Shown here one piece after another: positions 15,658 to 22,647 of a stretch of 64,000 nucleotides of DNA. The translations under genes were made by a program, and so were the position numbers. Positions within the stretch are counted from its first letter, which is position 1; each line of letters begins with the position of its first letter. The notes beneath the pieces were generated by a model. It searched no databases, had not been told where the DNA came from, and saw only the letters and a program-made list of their open reading frames with translations. The stretch is from Thalassotalea loyana (GTDB lineage Bacteria; Pseudomonadota; Gammaproteobacteria; Enterobacterales; Alteromonadaceae), in NCBI RefSeq assembly GCF_030161435.1, contig NZ_BSSV01000001.1, positions 868,001-932,000 of the forward strand, given 5' to 3'.

Positions 15658-15831
15658 AGAAGTTTCTATACCTTCGATACTCTCAACAAAACCGATCACA
15701 AACTCTAAACCGAAATAACCTGTACCAACCAATACTGCACCGAGCAGCATCAGGTTACGATTGTTTTTTTTGTATCCAATTGTTGTTAATACAATGAAAA
15801 TCACAAATAAAACTAATTGAATAATATCCAT
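15652..15831 (-). CDS. 59-residue two-TM membrane protein
   Basis: ATG 15831 to TAA 15652. An N-terminal helix (MDIIQLVLFVIFIVLTTIG), a short basic loop (YKKNNRN), a second Gly-rich helix (LMLLGAVLVGTGYFGLEFVIGF) and an acidic tail. It occupies exactly the interval between two attC sites and its stop overlaps the R'' core, as in typical cassettes, which supports it as the gene of this cassette. Function unknown. Confidence 0.65.
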   Translation of the reverse strand: MDIIQLVLFVIFIVLTTIGYKKNNRNLMLLGAVLVGTGYFGLEFVIGFVESIEGIETSL

Positions 15832-15864
15832 ATCTTAAAATTCCTCTTAATACTTCATCTTCTT

Positions 15865-15965
15865 TATAACGCCGCCATAAACGGCTCAGTAATAGTTGGC
15901 TAAACTGTGTAGCGAAGCGGAACCGAGCCAAGCTTTAGCAGTCCCGCCTTGAACAGCTTGTTAGC
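15865..15965 (-). repeat. attC site
   Basis: TTATAACGCCGCC...ACGGCTCAGTAATAGTTGGC and CCGAGCCAAGCTTTAGCAGTCCCG arms with TTGTTAGC end. Confidence 0.93.
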
Positions 15966-15968
15966 TAC

Positions 15969-16325
15969 CTATTTATCCATTTTTTGAATCATATTAAATA
16001 TTTGTAATAATTGCCCACCATGATAATGCGCATTTATACATTCAGAAATAACTTGTCCACCTTTATTCGCTTGCGCAACACTCGTTACAGGATCTGGAAG
16101 AATTACGTTATCTACTTGGGTGGTACACTTAACGAAAAGTTCTTTAACATCTTTTGCGCAGTCATTGCCTTTATACCCTTTAAGAAATGGAGATTGTTCT
16201 GCGCACAAGTGAGGTATTAGAATTGGTTCTAAATTACTTAACCATTCAGATTTAGGCATACTAATATCTTGAGCAAACAGACTAAAAGACAAAAACAGTG
16301 ATATAAAACTTATAGATTTTCTCAT
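15969..16325 (-). CDS. Small secreted protein with four Cys
   Basis: 118 residues; signal peptide about 1-18 (ending LFA). The mature protein has four Cys (about 41, 56, 67, 96) that could form two disulfides in the periplasm. It is rich in short helices, with a final HGGQLLQIFNMIQKMDK amphipathic helix. Not part of the SubB-like family in this array. No named domain recognised. Confidence 0.6.
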   Translation of the reverse strand: MRKSISFISLFLSFSLFAQDISMPKSEWLSNLEPILIPHLCAEQSPFLKGYKGNDCAKDVKELFVKCTTQVDNVILPDPVTSVAQANKGGQVISECINAHYHGGQLLQIFNMIQKMDK

Positions 16326-16339
16326 AACTTCTCTAGGTC

Positions 16340-16438
16340 GCTAACGCCCCAATAAGGGGCTGATAATGCTTGGCTAAACTGTGTAGCGAAGCGGAACTGA
16401 GCCAAATTTTAGCAGTCCCGCTTGAACAGCTTGTTATA
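16340..16438 (-). repeat. attC site
   Basis: GCTAACGCCCC...GGGGCTGATAATGCTTGGCTAAAC and ACTGAGCCAAATTTTAGCAGTCCCG arms with TTGTTATA end; one arm carries AAATT instead of AGCTT. Confidence 0.93.
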
Positions 16439-16768
16439 TTACTGTCTCAACCAGGTAGCGTTAGGAAGAGCGAAGTCAGTTTTTGCTGACTCACAATCTT
16501 CTCTGCCATAAAAGCGTAGTCGTAACCTTTTTCCACTAGCTAAAGCTGTCATTGCCGCAGAATAACGAGCTTTGGCTCTTTCGTTATCAGCTTCTCCTAG
16601 ATAGTAGCAAGTCCACGCTGATGACTGATCACAAACGAATAATTTGTTTTCATTGTTTCCTGTTTCTCCAACTTTTACTGTAGAAGGGATAAACTCACAC
16701 TCTGCTGTTGCTCCAGCAGCGAAAGGTGAAATAAAAACTAGGATGGAAAGTATTAGAGATTTTTTCAT
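16439..16768 (-). CDS. Small secreted protein, SubB-like cassette family member 3
   Basis: 109 residues; signal peptide about 1-19 (AAGA/TAEC). The mature part has Cys residues at about 22, 45, 52 and 95 and the shared helix AKARYSAAMTALASGKRLRLRFYG followed by the terminal Cys. Arrangement matches members 1, 2 and 4. Its downstream attC is of the common type. Confidence 0.6.
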   Translation of the reverse strand: MKKSLILSILVFISPFAAGATAECEFIPSTVKVGETGNNENKLFVCDQSSAWTCYYLGEADNERAKARYSAAMTALASGKRLRLRFYGREDCESAKTDFALPNATWLRQ

Positions 16769-16779
16769 GATTACTCCAT

Positions 16780-16852
16780 GTAACGCCGCCTTAAACAGAC
16801 CTATAAGCGAGAATGTAATGCAGCGCTAAAATGGCCGAAGGCCTTGTTAGCA
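16780..16852 (-). repeat. Short attC site (different type)
   Basis: At about 73 bp this is clearly shorter than its neighbours. The cores (TGTAACGCC and TTGTTAGC) are kept, but the inner arms (GCAGCGCTAAAATGGCCGAAGG) are unrelated to the common type. It belongs to the cassette of SubB-like family member 4. Confidence 0.75.
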
Positions 16853-16858
16853 ATTTGT

Positions 16859-17200
16859 TTACCTAAGTCTCACAATTTTACGGTAAGCATTCTGATTTGC
16901 ATCCCAAGGTTCGCAACCACCAGTATCGTTATAAGTTACAACTACGGAACGACCAGTAGACTGTGCAGCCAATAGCATTGAGTACATTCTGGCCCTTGCT
17001 TCCGATGATATATCCTTGCTAATGGCGAAGGTTACTTTGTTCGCGCACCCGGTATCTTTACCAGCATTGGATAAAGTAACTAAAACTGTTTCTGTAGAAG
17101 CGTATGTAACTAAACTTGTTACTGCCCCCGATGCATCGATCCATGCGGCATTCGAATTGAAAGAAAATAATAGCGCTGCCACACTTATTAACTTTTTCAT
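16859..17200 (-). CDS. Small secreted protein, SubB-like cassette family member 4
   Basis: 113 residues; signal peptide about 1-18 (SNSNA). The clearest member of the family: SGAVTSLVTYASTETVLVTL, a Cys before VTFAISKD, then ARMYSMLLAAQSTGRSVVVTY and a terminal Cys followed by a strand. The order of strand, strand, Cys, helix, strand, Cys is the OB-fold-like plan seen in AB5 B subunits such as SubB. The family link is a by-eye inference. No A-subunit gene is nearby, so these are more likely stand-alone ligand or glycan binders, or of other use. Confidence 0.65.
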   Translation of the reverse strand: MKKLISVAALLFSFNSNAAWIDASGAVTSLVTYASTETVLVTLSNAGKDTGCANKVTFAISKDISSEARARMYSMLLAAQSTGRSVVVTYNDTGGCEPWDANQNAYRKIVRLR

Positions 17201-17231
17201 ACTATAAATTCCCTTGATTTACCTACTAATT

Positions 17232-17333
17232 GCTAACGCCCCAATAAGGGGCTGATAAATGCTTGGCTAAACTGTGTAGCGGAGCGGAACTGAGCCAAGC
17301 TTTAGCAGTCCCGCGCTTAATTGGCTTGTTAGG
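17232..17333 (-). repeat. attC site
   Basis: GCTAACGCCCC...GGGGCTGATAAATGCTTGGC and ACTGAGCCAAGCTTTAGCAGTCCCG arms, TTGTTAGGT end overlapping the next stop codon. A consensus example of this array. Confidence 0.95.
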
Positions 17334-17676
17334 TTACGTTTTCTGCATAGACTTCGTAACACCCTGTTTCATCTAAAAATATCATATAGTGCTTTAAGGA
17401 ACTATCCATTCTATTATCGAAGCTATTGGAGGCTTTGAACTCACCCAGACTCTTAGTCGAGCCGCAATCAACTATCTTGAAGTAAGCGGATATCATTTGG
17501 GCTGTACAGTTGGGAAGTGCCGTGAATTTATATGAACGAACCTTTTCGAAAGTAAATACTCGTGTACCTACTTCGTTGATACGAATATTTAGTTCCGCAT
17601 TTACTCCACTATGCAAAAAGTGGCAGCCATCATATAAACCAGTATCAAACTCTGGTAATTCGAGAACAGTATCCAT
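17329..17676 (-). CDS. Hypothetical cytoplasmic protein
   Basis: 115 residues, no signal or membrane segment. Mixed alpha/beta pattern with five Cys and a central VGTRVFTFEKVRSYKF strand pair. It ends with a strand carrying Cys (DETGCYEVYAENVT). Cassette gene between two consensus attC sites. Not recognised. Confidence 0.6.
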   Translation of the reverse strand: MDTVLELPEFDTGLYDGCHFLHSGVNAELNIRINEVGTRVFTFEKVRSYKFTALPNCTAQMISAYFKIVDCGSTKSLGEFKASNSFDNRMDSSLKHYMIFLDETGCYEVYAENVT

Positions 17677-17689
17677 ACTTGATTAGTAA

Positions 17690-17792
17690 CCTAACGCCCC
17701 AATAAGGGGCTGATAAATGGTTGGCTAAACTGTGAAGCGAAGCGGAACTGAGCCAAGCTTTAGCAGTCCCGCACTTAATTGGCTTGTTATAT
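17690..17792 (-). repeat. attC site
   Basis: ACCTAACGCCCC...GGGGCTGATAAATGGTTGGC and ACTGAGCCAAGCTTTAGCAGTCCCG arms, TTGTTATA end. Almost identical to the site at 17232. Confidence 0.95.
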
Positions 17793-17796
17793 GCCG

Positions 17797-18129
17797 CTAC
17801 CTAGAATAGAGGTAAGCTAATGGGCTAACAAGTAAAATTGTTAAACATAACAGCCCAAAAAACAAAGAATAACCGCCAAATTTAAATAGAGTTAACGAAA
17901 ATTTGTCATTGGTTCTGCTGTGCATGAAATTAGTAAAAGCAATTAAGGCGATTGACACTATATAAGTTATCAACGTCATAGTTGTACCTACAGTGATCCC
18001 ATTGCCGTTGCTGCCATAAAATTTATACCACATCCATAAGGCACTACTTACACGCTCTCCTATACCGTATAGCTGAAAGAAAGCTATAGATAATATTATT
18101 AAGGCGATGCAACGATGCAGAATATTCAT
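17797..18129 (-). CDS. Hypothetical three-TM membrane protein
   Basis: 110 residues from ATG 18129 (a second ATG at 18135 lies inside the attC R' end). Three hydrophobic segments (about 6-26, 46-66, 82-104). Basic loops suggest an inner-membrane protein with the N terminus inside. No family recognised. Confidence 0.6.
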   Translation of the reverse strand: MNILHRCIALIILSIAFFQLYGIGERVSSALWMWYKFYGSNGNGITVGTTMTLITYIVSIALIAFTNFMHSRTNDKFSLTLFKFGGYSLFFGLLCLTILLVSPLAYLYSR

Positions 18130-18135
18130 AGGCAT

Positions 18136-18238
18136 ATAACGCCCCGTTCAGGGGCTTTTAGGCAGTTGGCTAAAATAAACGAACGCAGTGAGGGAAAGCC
18201 AACTGTTAAAAGTCCCTGACTGCAACGGCTTGTTATAC
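18136..18238 (-). repeat. attC site (first of the array)
   Basis: ATAACGCCCCG...CGGGGC arm, CAGTTGGCTAAAA, AAAGCCAACTGTTAAAAGTCCC and TTGTTATAC. The inner stem is a different sequence from the common type although the plan is the same. Confidence 0.9.
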
Positions 18239-18248
18239 ACCCGATACG

Positions 18249-18608
18249 CTAATTTTGCCATCTTCTTGGAAAATGACCTTTAAAAGTTATGTTGATTAAC
18301 TCTTTTTTACTAAGAGCGCCCTTTGTAAATTTATATCCGTAAAAGAACAGAGACAAAAAGATCCACCCAATATAAAGACAAGCGGCGATGAGGATAAAAC
18401 AAATTATTAGACATGCTAAAACGTCGAACTGATCATACTGTCTTAATGGAACATCACTCTCTATACCAAAAGCGAAAAATACATATGAGCACAGGTAGAG
18501 CGACGAGGGAACTAAAATAATAGAACCGAATATGCTCAGCCAGTACGATTCTTTATAGTGTTCTGCCTTTAAATTATATTGGCTTTTAAATGCTCGAATT
18601 AGAATAAT
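18249..18608 (-). CDS. First cassette: membrane protein without canonical start codon
   Basis: An open frame of 119 codons ending TAG at 18249 encodes a basic N terminus, two long hydrophobic helices (about 22-45 and 60-85) and a C-terminal KKELINITFKGHFPRRW segment. Upstream, an in-frame stop occurs within five codons and no ATG, GTG or TTG is available. The frame could start at ATT 18608 (AAGG lies 4 nt upstream) or be 5'-truncated. It abuts the array boundary. No family recognised. Confidence 0.45.
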   Translation of the reverse strand: MILIRAFKSQYNLKAEHYKESYWLSIFGSIILVPSSLYLCSYVFFAFGIESDVPLRQYDQFDVLACLIICFILIAACLYIGWIFLSLFFYGYKFTKGALSKKELINITFKGHFPRRWQN

Positions 18609-18639
18609 GGTGCCTTAAGGGTGTATAACAATTTAATAG

Positions 18640-18965
18640 TGCGCAATTTGCGCGTTTTTCTGCCACGTCTTTGCTCACTTTCCTGATTTACGTATTTTTA
18701 ACAAACTTCGTAACATTATGCTAGCTATAGAATTTTTTACTAATTATTGATTTGTCAAAATCAGGAAAATGCGCAAATTGCTCATTTTCCTGAATATGGG
18801 GGAAACGAGGTATACCTGAATATAAAACCAGTAGGTGTTGAAAAATTTTTTTTCGTTAATTGATGAGCTAATCATGCATTTAAATCTTTGCTAGGGCTTG
18901 GCTTTTTCGCTTGATTCTCTAAACTAGCAACTAATGCAATAAAGGAATGATTTAGGTTATCAACT
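18640..18965. other. Array/chromosome junction with nested palindromes
   Basis: No gene here. It holds an 11-bp inverted repeat GCAATTTGCGC (18643-18653) / GCGCAAATTGC (18771-18781), and inside it TTTCCTGATTT (18679-18689) / AAATCAGGAAA (18758-18768). A tight hairpin TCAGGAAAATG (18761-18771) / CATTTTCCTGA (18783-18793) overlaps the right arms, and TTGCTCA(C/T)TTTCCTGA occurs twice as a direct repeat (18671, 18778). On the minus strand TTGACA at 18758-18753 could serve as a -35 box toward the cassettes, but no good -10 is spaced to it. This is where attI and the integrase would be expected. Confidence 0.6.
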
Positions 18966-21358
18966 ATGTGGGTAAAAGTTTTAGGTTGGCTAGTAGGGGG
19001 TATCCTTGCTTTATTAGGTGCATTCTGGCTTTTTAGCCCGCAAATCATCACATCTATCGCGAATAACCAATTATCAGCGCAAACACTTAAGCTAAGTGAC
19101 CAAAGCCATATTCGGGTAAATCCGTTTATGCTGTCGGTAACTATTGAAAACCTGGAACTGCAATCTACTGAATCTGATGAAACGCAGGCCAGCTTAGCGA
19201 GTGGTCAAATACAGCTTAAGCTTTCGGGGTTGTTCAATCAGCAACTTGTGTTTCAACAGTTTGCATTATCAGGCTTTAATACAACGGTTAAACAAGTAGA
19301 GAATGGCTGGCAAGTTGTTGGCCAAACGATTGAAACTAATCAAAAGCCAGAAAATGAAGCCGAAGATAAGCCTAGTGAGAAAACAACGAGCTTAACACCT
19401 TGGCAAGTGATCGCAAGTCAACTATCTCTCACAAAAAGTGAGATTATTATACTGGCTAACAACTCACATAAGTTAACGCTTGATAACATCACCATTGCTA
19501 ATTTTATCTTTAGTGATACCCATCAAGAGCTGCTTGCAAGTGTTAAGGCAAAACTTGATGACGCATCTATCGATGCAAGTACCAAGCTTGATATCTTAGC
19601 AAAGCAATATCAGGGCAAGCTTGATATTAATGACCTGCAACTACAAACATACAGGCAGTGGATTCCTGAGGCTTATCAGAGCCTGGCGGCCATTGTTGGC
19701 ATTCAAGGGGAATTTAATGCGGATTTAGCGCAAGGAAATACCGTCGAGCTCACTGATGCGGAGCTTACGCTTGCGAGTTTATCACTTAGCGGTGTATTGC
19801 CCGACGCGTCACTGGTTGTTGAGCAAACCCGCGTTACCTTGCCGAGTATTCAAGTGGAGAATGGTAACGTAACAGCGCAAATCTCAACCGCTGTTGATGG
19901 TCTGAACCTGACAAAAATATCAACAACTGATGTTATTGTTGCCGTTACAAATTTTGCTATGCCAGACGCGCAACTATCGATGCAAGATTACGTTATTACA
20001 GGTCAATTAGAGCAACTTACTGTCACGGGTTTTGAGTCGTCAAAGCTTGCCAATATCGAAAGTCCATTGTTACGTTTTGACGAGCTGGCGATTAAAGCGA
20101 TAGACGCTAATTATGCGCTGGCAACGTCAACCGGTGGTGTGCAAATTGACGAGATTATGTTTGCCAAACTAGGTGGCTTTTTCAAAATGGAAGCACAACA
20201 GTTAACAAACCTAGTGTCGTTAACTACGGCAGAACCTCAGCCAGAAGTACAGCAAGCAACTGAATCGGAAACTAAATCGGTTGAAGAGCAGGGCGCAGAC
20301 GTTGCGGTAACCGAGTCAGCAGAGCAAAGTACCACGCCAGCATTTGCGATAAACATTAATAAAATTAGTACTGATGCGAGCATCACGTTTGAAGATGACG
20401 CTGCTAGCCCGGCGTTTTCTGAAAGCCTGCATTTTTCAGCAATTGAGTTAACCAATATTGATAACTCCGTGGTAACGAATCCGGTTGATTATCTTGTAAC
20501 AGGTAAAACCGACAAACACGGTACATTTAATCTCAATGGGTTTTATCAAGCCTTTAATCCGAAAATGAATTTAGCGCTAAAAGGTGATGTTAACGAATTA
20601 AACTTGCCTAAGCTGGTAGGGTATTTTGCCAAAGGTGCGCAGCTTAATATTTTAAGTGGGCAACTTGATACACAGCTGGTCGTTAACATTGTTGACGACC
20701 AAATTTCGGGCGACAGCCAAATTCATGTGCGCGGTTTAGAGCTGGCCAAAGAAGATAAACAGAGTAAAAACGTGCAGCAAGACAATTCGGTAATTTCATT
20801 AAATACCGCCCTTGGCATGTTGCAAGACAGCAAAGGTAATTTAGAGCTCGACGTGCCATTGTCAGGCGATGTAAGTTCGCCTGAATTTGGCTTGCAAAGC
20901 TTTGTTGGCATTATCACGCAAAAGGCCGTGATGATGGCGGCAGAAAGCTACATTATGCAAACCATGGTGCCTTATGGAACATCCTGTCATTAGCAAAAAT
21001 TGCTGGCGAAGCAGTATTAAAAATTCGACTAGACGACTTAGCCTATCAACCTGCGCAAATTACGCTAGATGAAGCGCAAATGGTTTTTGTGAATAATTTA
21101 GTAAACCTCATGACAGACAAAGAAGAGCTGCAATTTAAGGTGTGTGCAATTGCCACTCCGGCTGATTTACCCGCCGATCACGGCTTTGATGAAAAACAAC
21201 AAACAACGTTTTTGCACAAGTTAAGTGACGAACGTGGTCAGGCATTCAAAGACTATATGGTGAACGAAGGTAAAATATCGTCTAAGCGATTATTGTTGTG
21301 TCATGGTCAGGTTGAAAATTCAACGAAAAAGCCACCAAGAATCGTGTTTAACTCATAA
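18966..21358 (+). pseudogene. DUF748 (AsmA-like) protein, interrupted by a frameshift
   Basis: The first frame gives 675 residues: an N-terminal membrane anchor (about 5-25), then the repeating beta-rich AsmA/DUF748 domains with a Glu/Thr-rich insert near 420-450. It stops at 20993. The expected C-terminal part (NILSLAKIAGEAVLKI..., NNLVNLMTDKEELQFKVCAIATPADLP) is open in another frame from 20978 to 21358. Adding one base at TATGGAAC (20976-20977) would restore one protein of about 796 residues. So a single-base deletion, or a sequencing error, splits the gene. DUF748 proteins belong to the AsmA-like family of bridge-like lipid transport candidates between inner and outer membranes. Confidence 0.85.
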
Positions 21359-21394
21359 ATGATCGGCAAATAATAAGTAGAATAAAGGACGACT

Positions 21395-21889
21395 ATGCGA
21401 TTTATCTTACGACAAAAAATATTCTCGTTACGTGATGTGTTTCAAATTAAAGACGAGAACGACGAACCCGCTTACGAGATCGTCTCAAAAATATTAGCGT
21501 TGCGCCGCACATTCGTGATGCGTGATCGTGATGAAAATGAAGTCGCTGTGATCAAACGCAAAATTTTAGCGATACGACCAACCTTCTATTTAACCTTTGC
21601 TGACGGCTCAAAAGCCCTATTGAAAAAGAAGTTTTTTTCGTGGTTCTCAAGCAAATACTTTTTAAACTTTAATGGCCAAGATATTGTCATTTTGGGTGAT
21701 TTTCTTGAGCATGAATATGACTTTCTCATCGACGATGAGCCAATTGCGTCTGTGTCTAAAAAGTGGTTTTCATGGACAGACACCTACGGGGTTGATCTTG
21801 CCGATGAAAAAATCGCACCGTTAGTGTTGGCTTGTGTAGTGATCATTGATGAAGTGCAGCATAACCAAGACAATGTGTCTTCAGATTAA
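21395..21889 (+). CDS. LURP-one-related / tubby-like family protein
   Basis: 164 residues with the repeated strand pattern of the LURP-one (DUF567, YxjI-type) family: MRFILRQKIFSLRDVFQIKDENDEPAYEI, KILALRRTFVMRD, KRKILAIRPTFYL, and the later VSKKWFSWTDTYGVDL segment. The fold is a tubby-like beta barrel around a central helix. Bacterial roles are not well defined. Start follows AAAGGACG. It lies 36 nt after the DUF748 gene in the same direction. Confidence 0.85.
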   Translation: MRFILRQKIFSLRDVFQIKDENDEPAYEIVSKILALRRTFVMRDRDENEVAVIKRKILAIRPTFYLTFADGSKALLKKKFFSWFSSKYFLNFNGQDIVILGDFLEHEYDFLIDDEPIASVSKKWFSWTDTYGVDLADEKIAPLVLACVVIIDEVQHNQDNVSSD

Positions 21890-21911
21890 TAAAAACATTC
21901 AGGTTACGTAA

Positions 21912-22358
21912 ATGAAAATATGGGTTGATGCTGACGCTTGTCCAGTGGTGATCAAAGAAATTATTTTTCGTGCAGCAGACAGAGCAAAAATTGAAACCAC
22001 GCTATTGGCTAATCATCCTATGCGAGTGGCAAAGTCACCGTTTATTCGTTTTGTTCAGGTTGAAGCGGGCTTTGATGTTGCTGACAACGAAATTGTAAAA
22101 CGTGCAGAGAGCAACGATTTAGTCATCACTTCAGATATTCCATTAGCAGATGAAGTGATCACAAAAGGAGCGTTTGCTTTAAGCCCGCGTGGTGAAATGC
22201 TGACTAAACATAACATTAAACAGCGCCTTAACATGCGTGACTTTATGGATACGCTTCGCGCAAGTGGCATGCAAACCAAGGGGCCAGACAAGCTTTCAGC
22301 GCAAGATAAACAAGCGTTCGCTAATCAGCTTGATAGCTTTATTGCAAAACATAAATAG
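21912..22358 (+). CDS. yaiI: YaiI/YqxD family (UPF0178) protein
   Basis: 148 residues, full length. N-terminal [18 protein letters not shown], the NHPMR(V/A) segment, D-x-AD-x-EIV, ITSDIPLAD and LSPRGEMLT are the conserved blocks of UPF0178, a PIN-like fold with conserved Asp residues. Biochemical role unknown. Follows the LURP-one gene by 22 nt, so probably the same transcript, closed by the terminator at 22397. Confidence 0.92.
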   Translation: MKIWVDADACPVVIKEIIFRAADRAKIETTLLANHPMRVAKSPFIRFVQVEAGFDVADNEIVKRAESNDLVITSDIPLADEVITKGAFALSPRGEMLTKHNIKQRLNMRDFMDTLRASGMQTKGPDKLSAQDKQAFANQLDSFIAKHK

Positions 22359-22396
22359 GTGTTAAGCGTGTTCTAGTTGTCTCAATAAATAGCAAC

Positions 22397-22427
22397 AAAA
22401 AAGGCCAGCAATGCTGGCCTTTTTTAT
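22397..22427. terminator. Intrinsic terminator, probably bidirectional
   Basis: AAGGCCAGCA-ATGCTGGCCTT stem with a run of A on the left and TTTTTT on the right. It ends the yaiI transcript and, on the other strand, the small gene at 22439. Confidence 0.9.
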
Positions 22428-22438
22428 TATTAGTACGG

Positions 22439-22615
22439 TTACGGATAGTCGGTTACCCATATCATTAACACGAAGAAACCAATAATCACGGCATTAAATC
22501 CAATAATATAGGAGAAACCTTTAATACCATCTTTGGCTTGGTAACCTTTACTTTTTAGATACCACCACCAAATAGCACACATTATTATCGGTACTAAGAA
22601 AAACAGTCTAATCAT
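22439..22615 (-). CDS. 58-residue two-TM membrane protein
   Basis: ATG 22615 to TAA 22439. Helix 1 (IRLFFLVPIIMCAIWWWYL), a short polar loop (KSKGYQAKDGIKG) and helix 2 (FSYIIGFNAVIIGFFVLMIW). It sits downstream of the ampG-like gene on the same strand, 32 nt away, and before a shared terminator, so it is probably the last gene of that transcript. Not recognised. Confidence 0.6.
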   Translation of the reverse strand: MIRLFFLVPIIMCAIWWWYLKSKGYQAKDGIKGFSYIIGFNAVIIGFFVLMIWVTDYP

Positions 22616-22647
22616 ATGGTTACCTTGAAAATCATTATTTTCTAATA

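Larger units (their letters stand above)
1..18639 (-). mobile_element. Integron gene-cassette array (no integrase seen)
   Basis: All genes in this stretch read on the minus strand. From about 4.6 kb on they are separated by imperfect palindromes of about 70-110 bp that begin (plus strand) with TAACGCC and end with TTGTTA. On the minus strand this is the R''...R' layout of attC sites, with VCR-like inner arms (GGCTAAAC / ACTGAGCCAAGC). Cassettes follow the usual pattern of one small gene, then an attC overlapping or touching the stop codon. Sites from 12 to 18 kb are very alike, as in sedentary chromosomal integrons; those to the left are degenerate, and none is recognisable below 4.6 kb. The attI/intI side should lie at the right end, but the next gene there is a DUF748 gene, so this is either a cluster of attC sites lacking integrase or an array whose intI was lost. 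Confidence 0.9.

Noticed and set aside
11687-17200. AB5 toxin locus
   Set aside because: Only B-subunit-like small proteins are present; no A-subunit protease or ADP-ribosyltransferase gene is nearby, so toxin function is not supported.
20237-20455. Antisense ORFs in core genes (for example 20237-20455, 29757-30245, 33583-33939, 53082-53399)
   Set aside because: Shadows of strong coding frames on the other strand.
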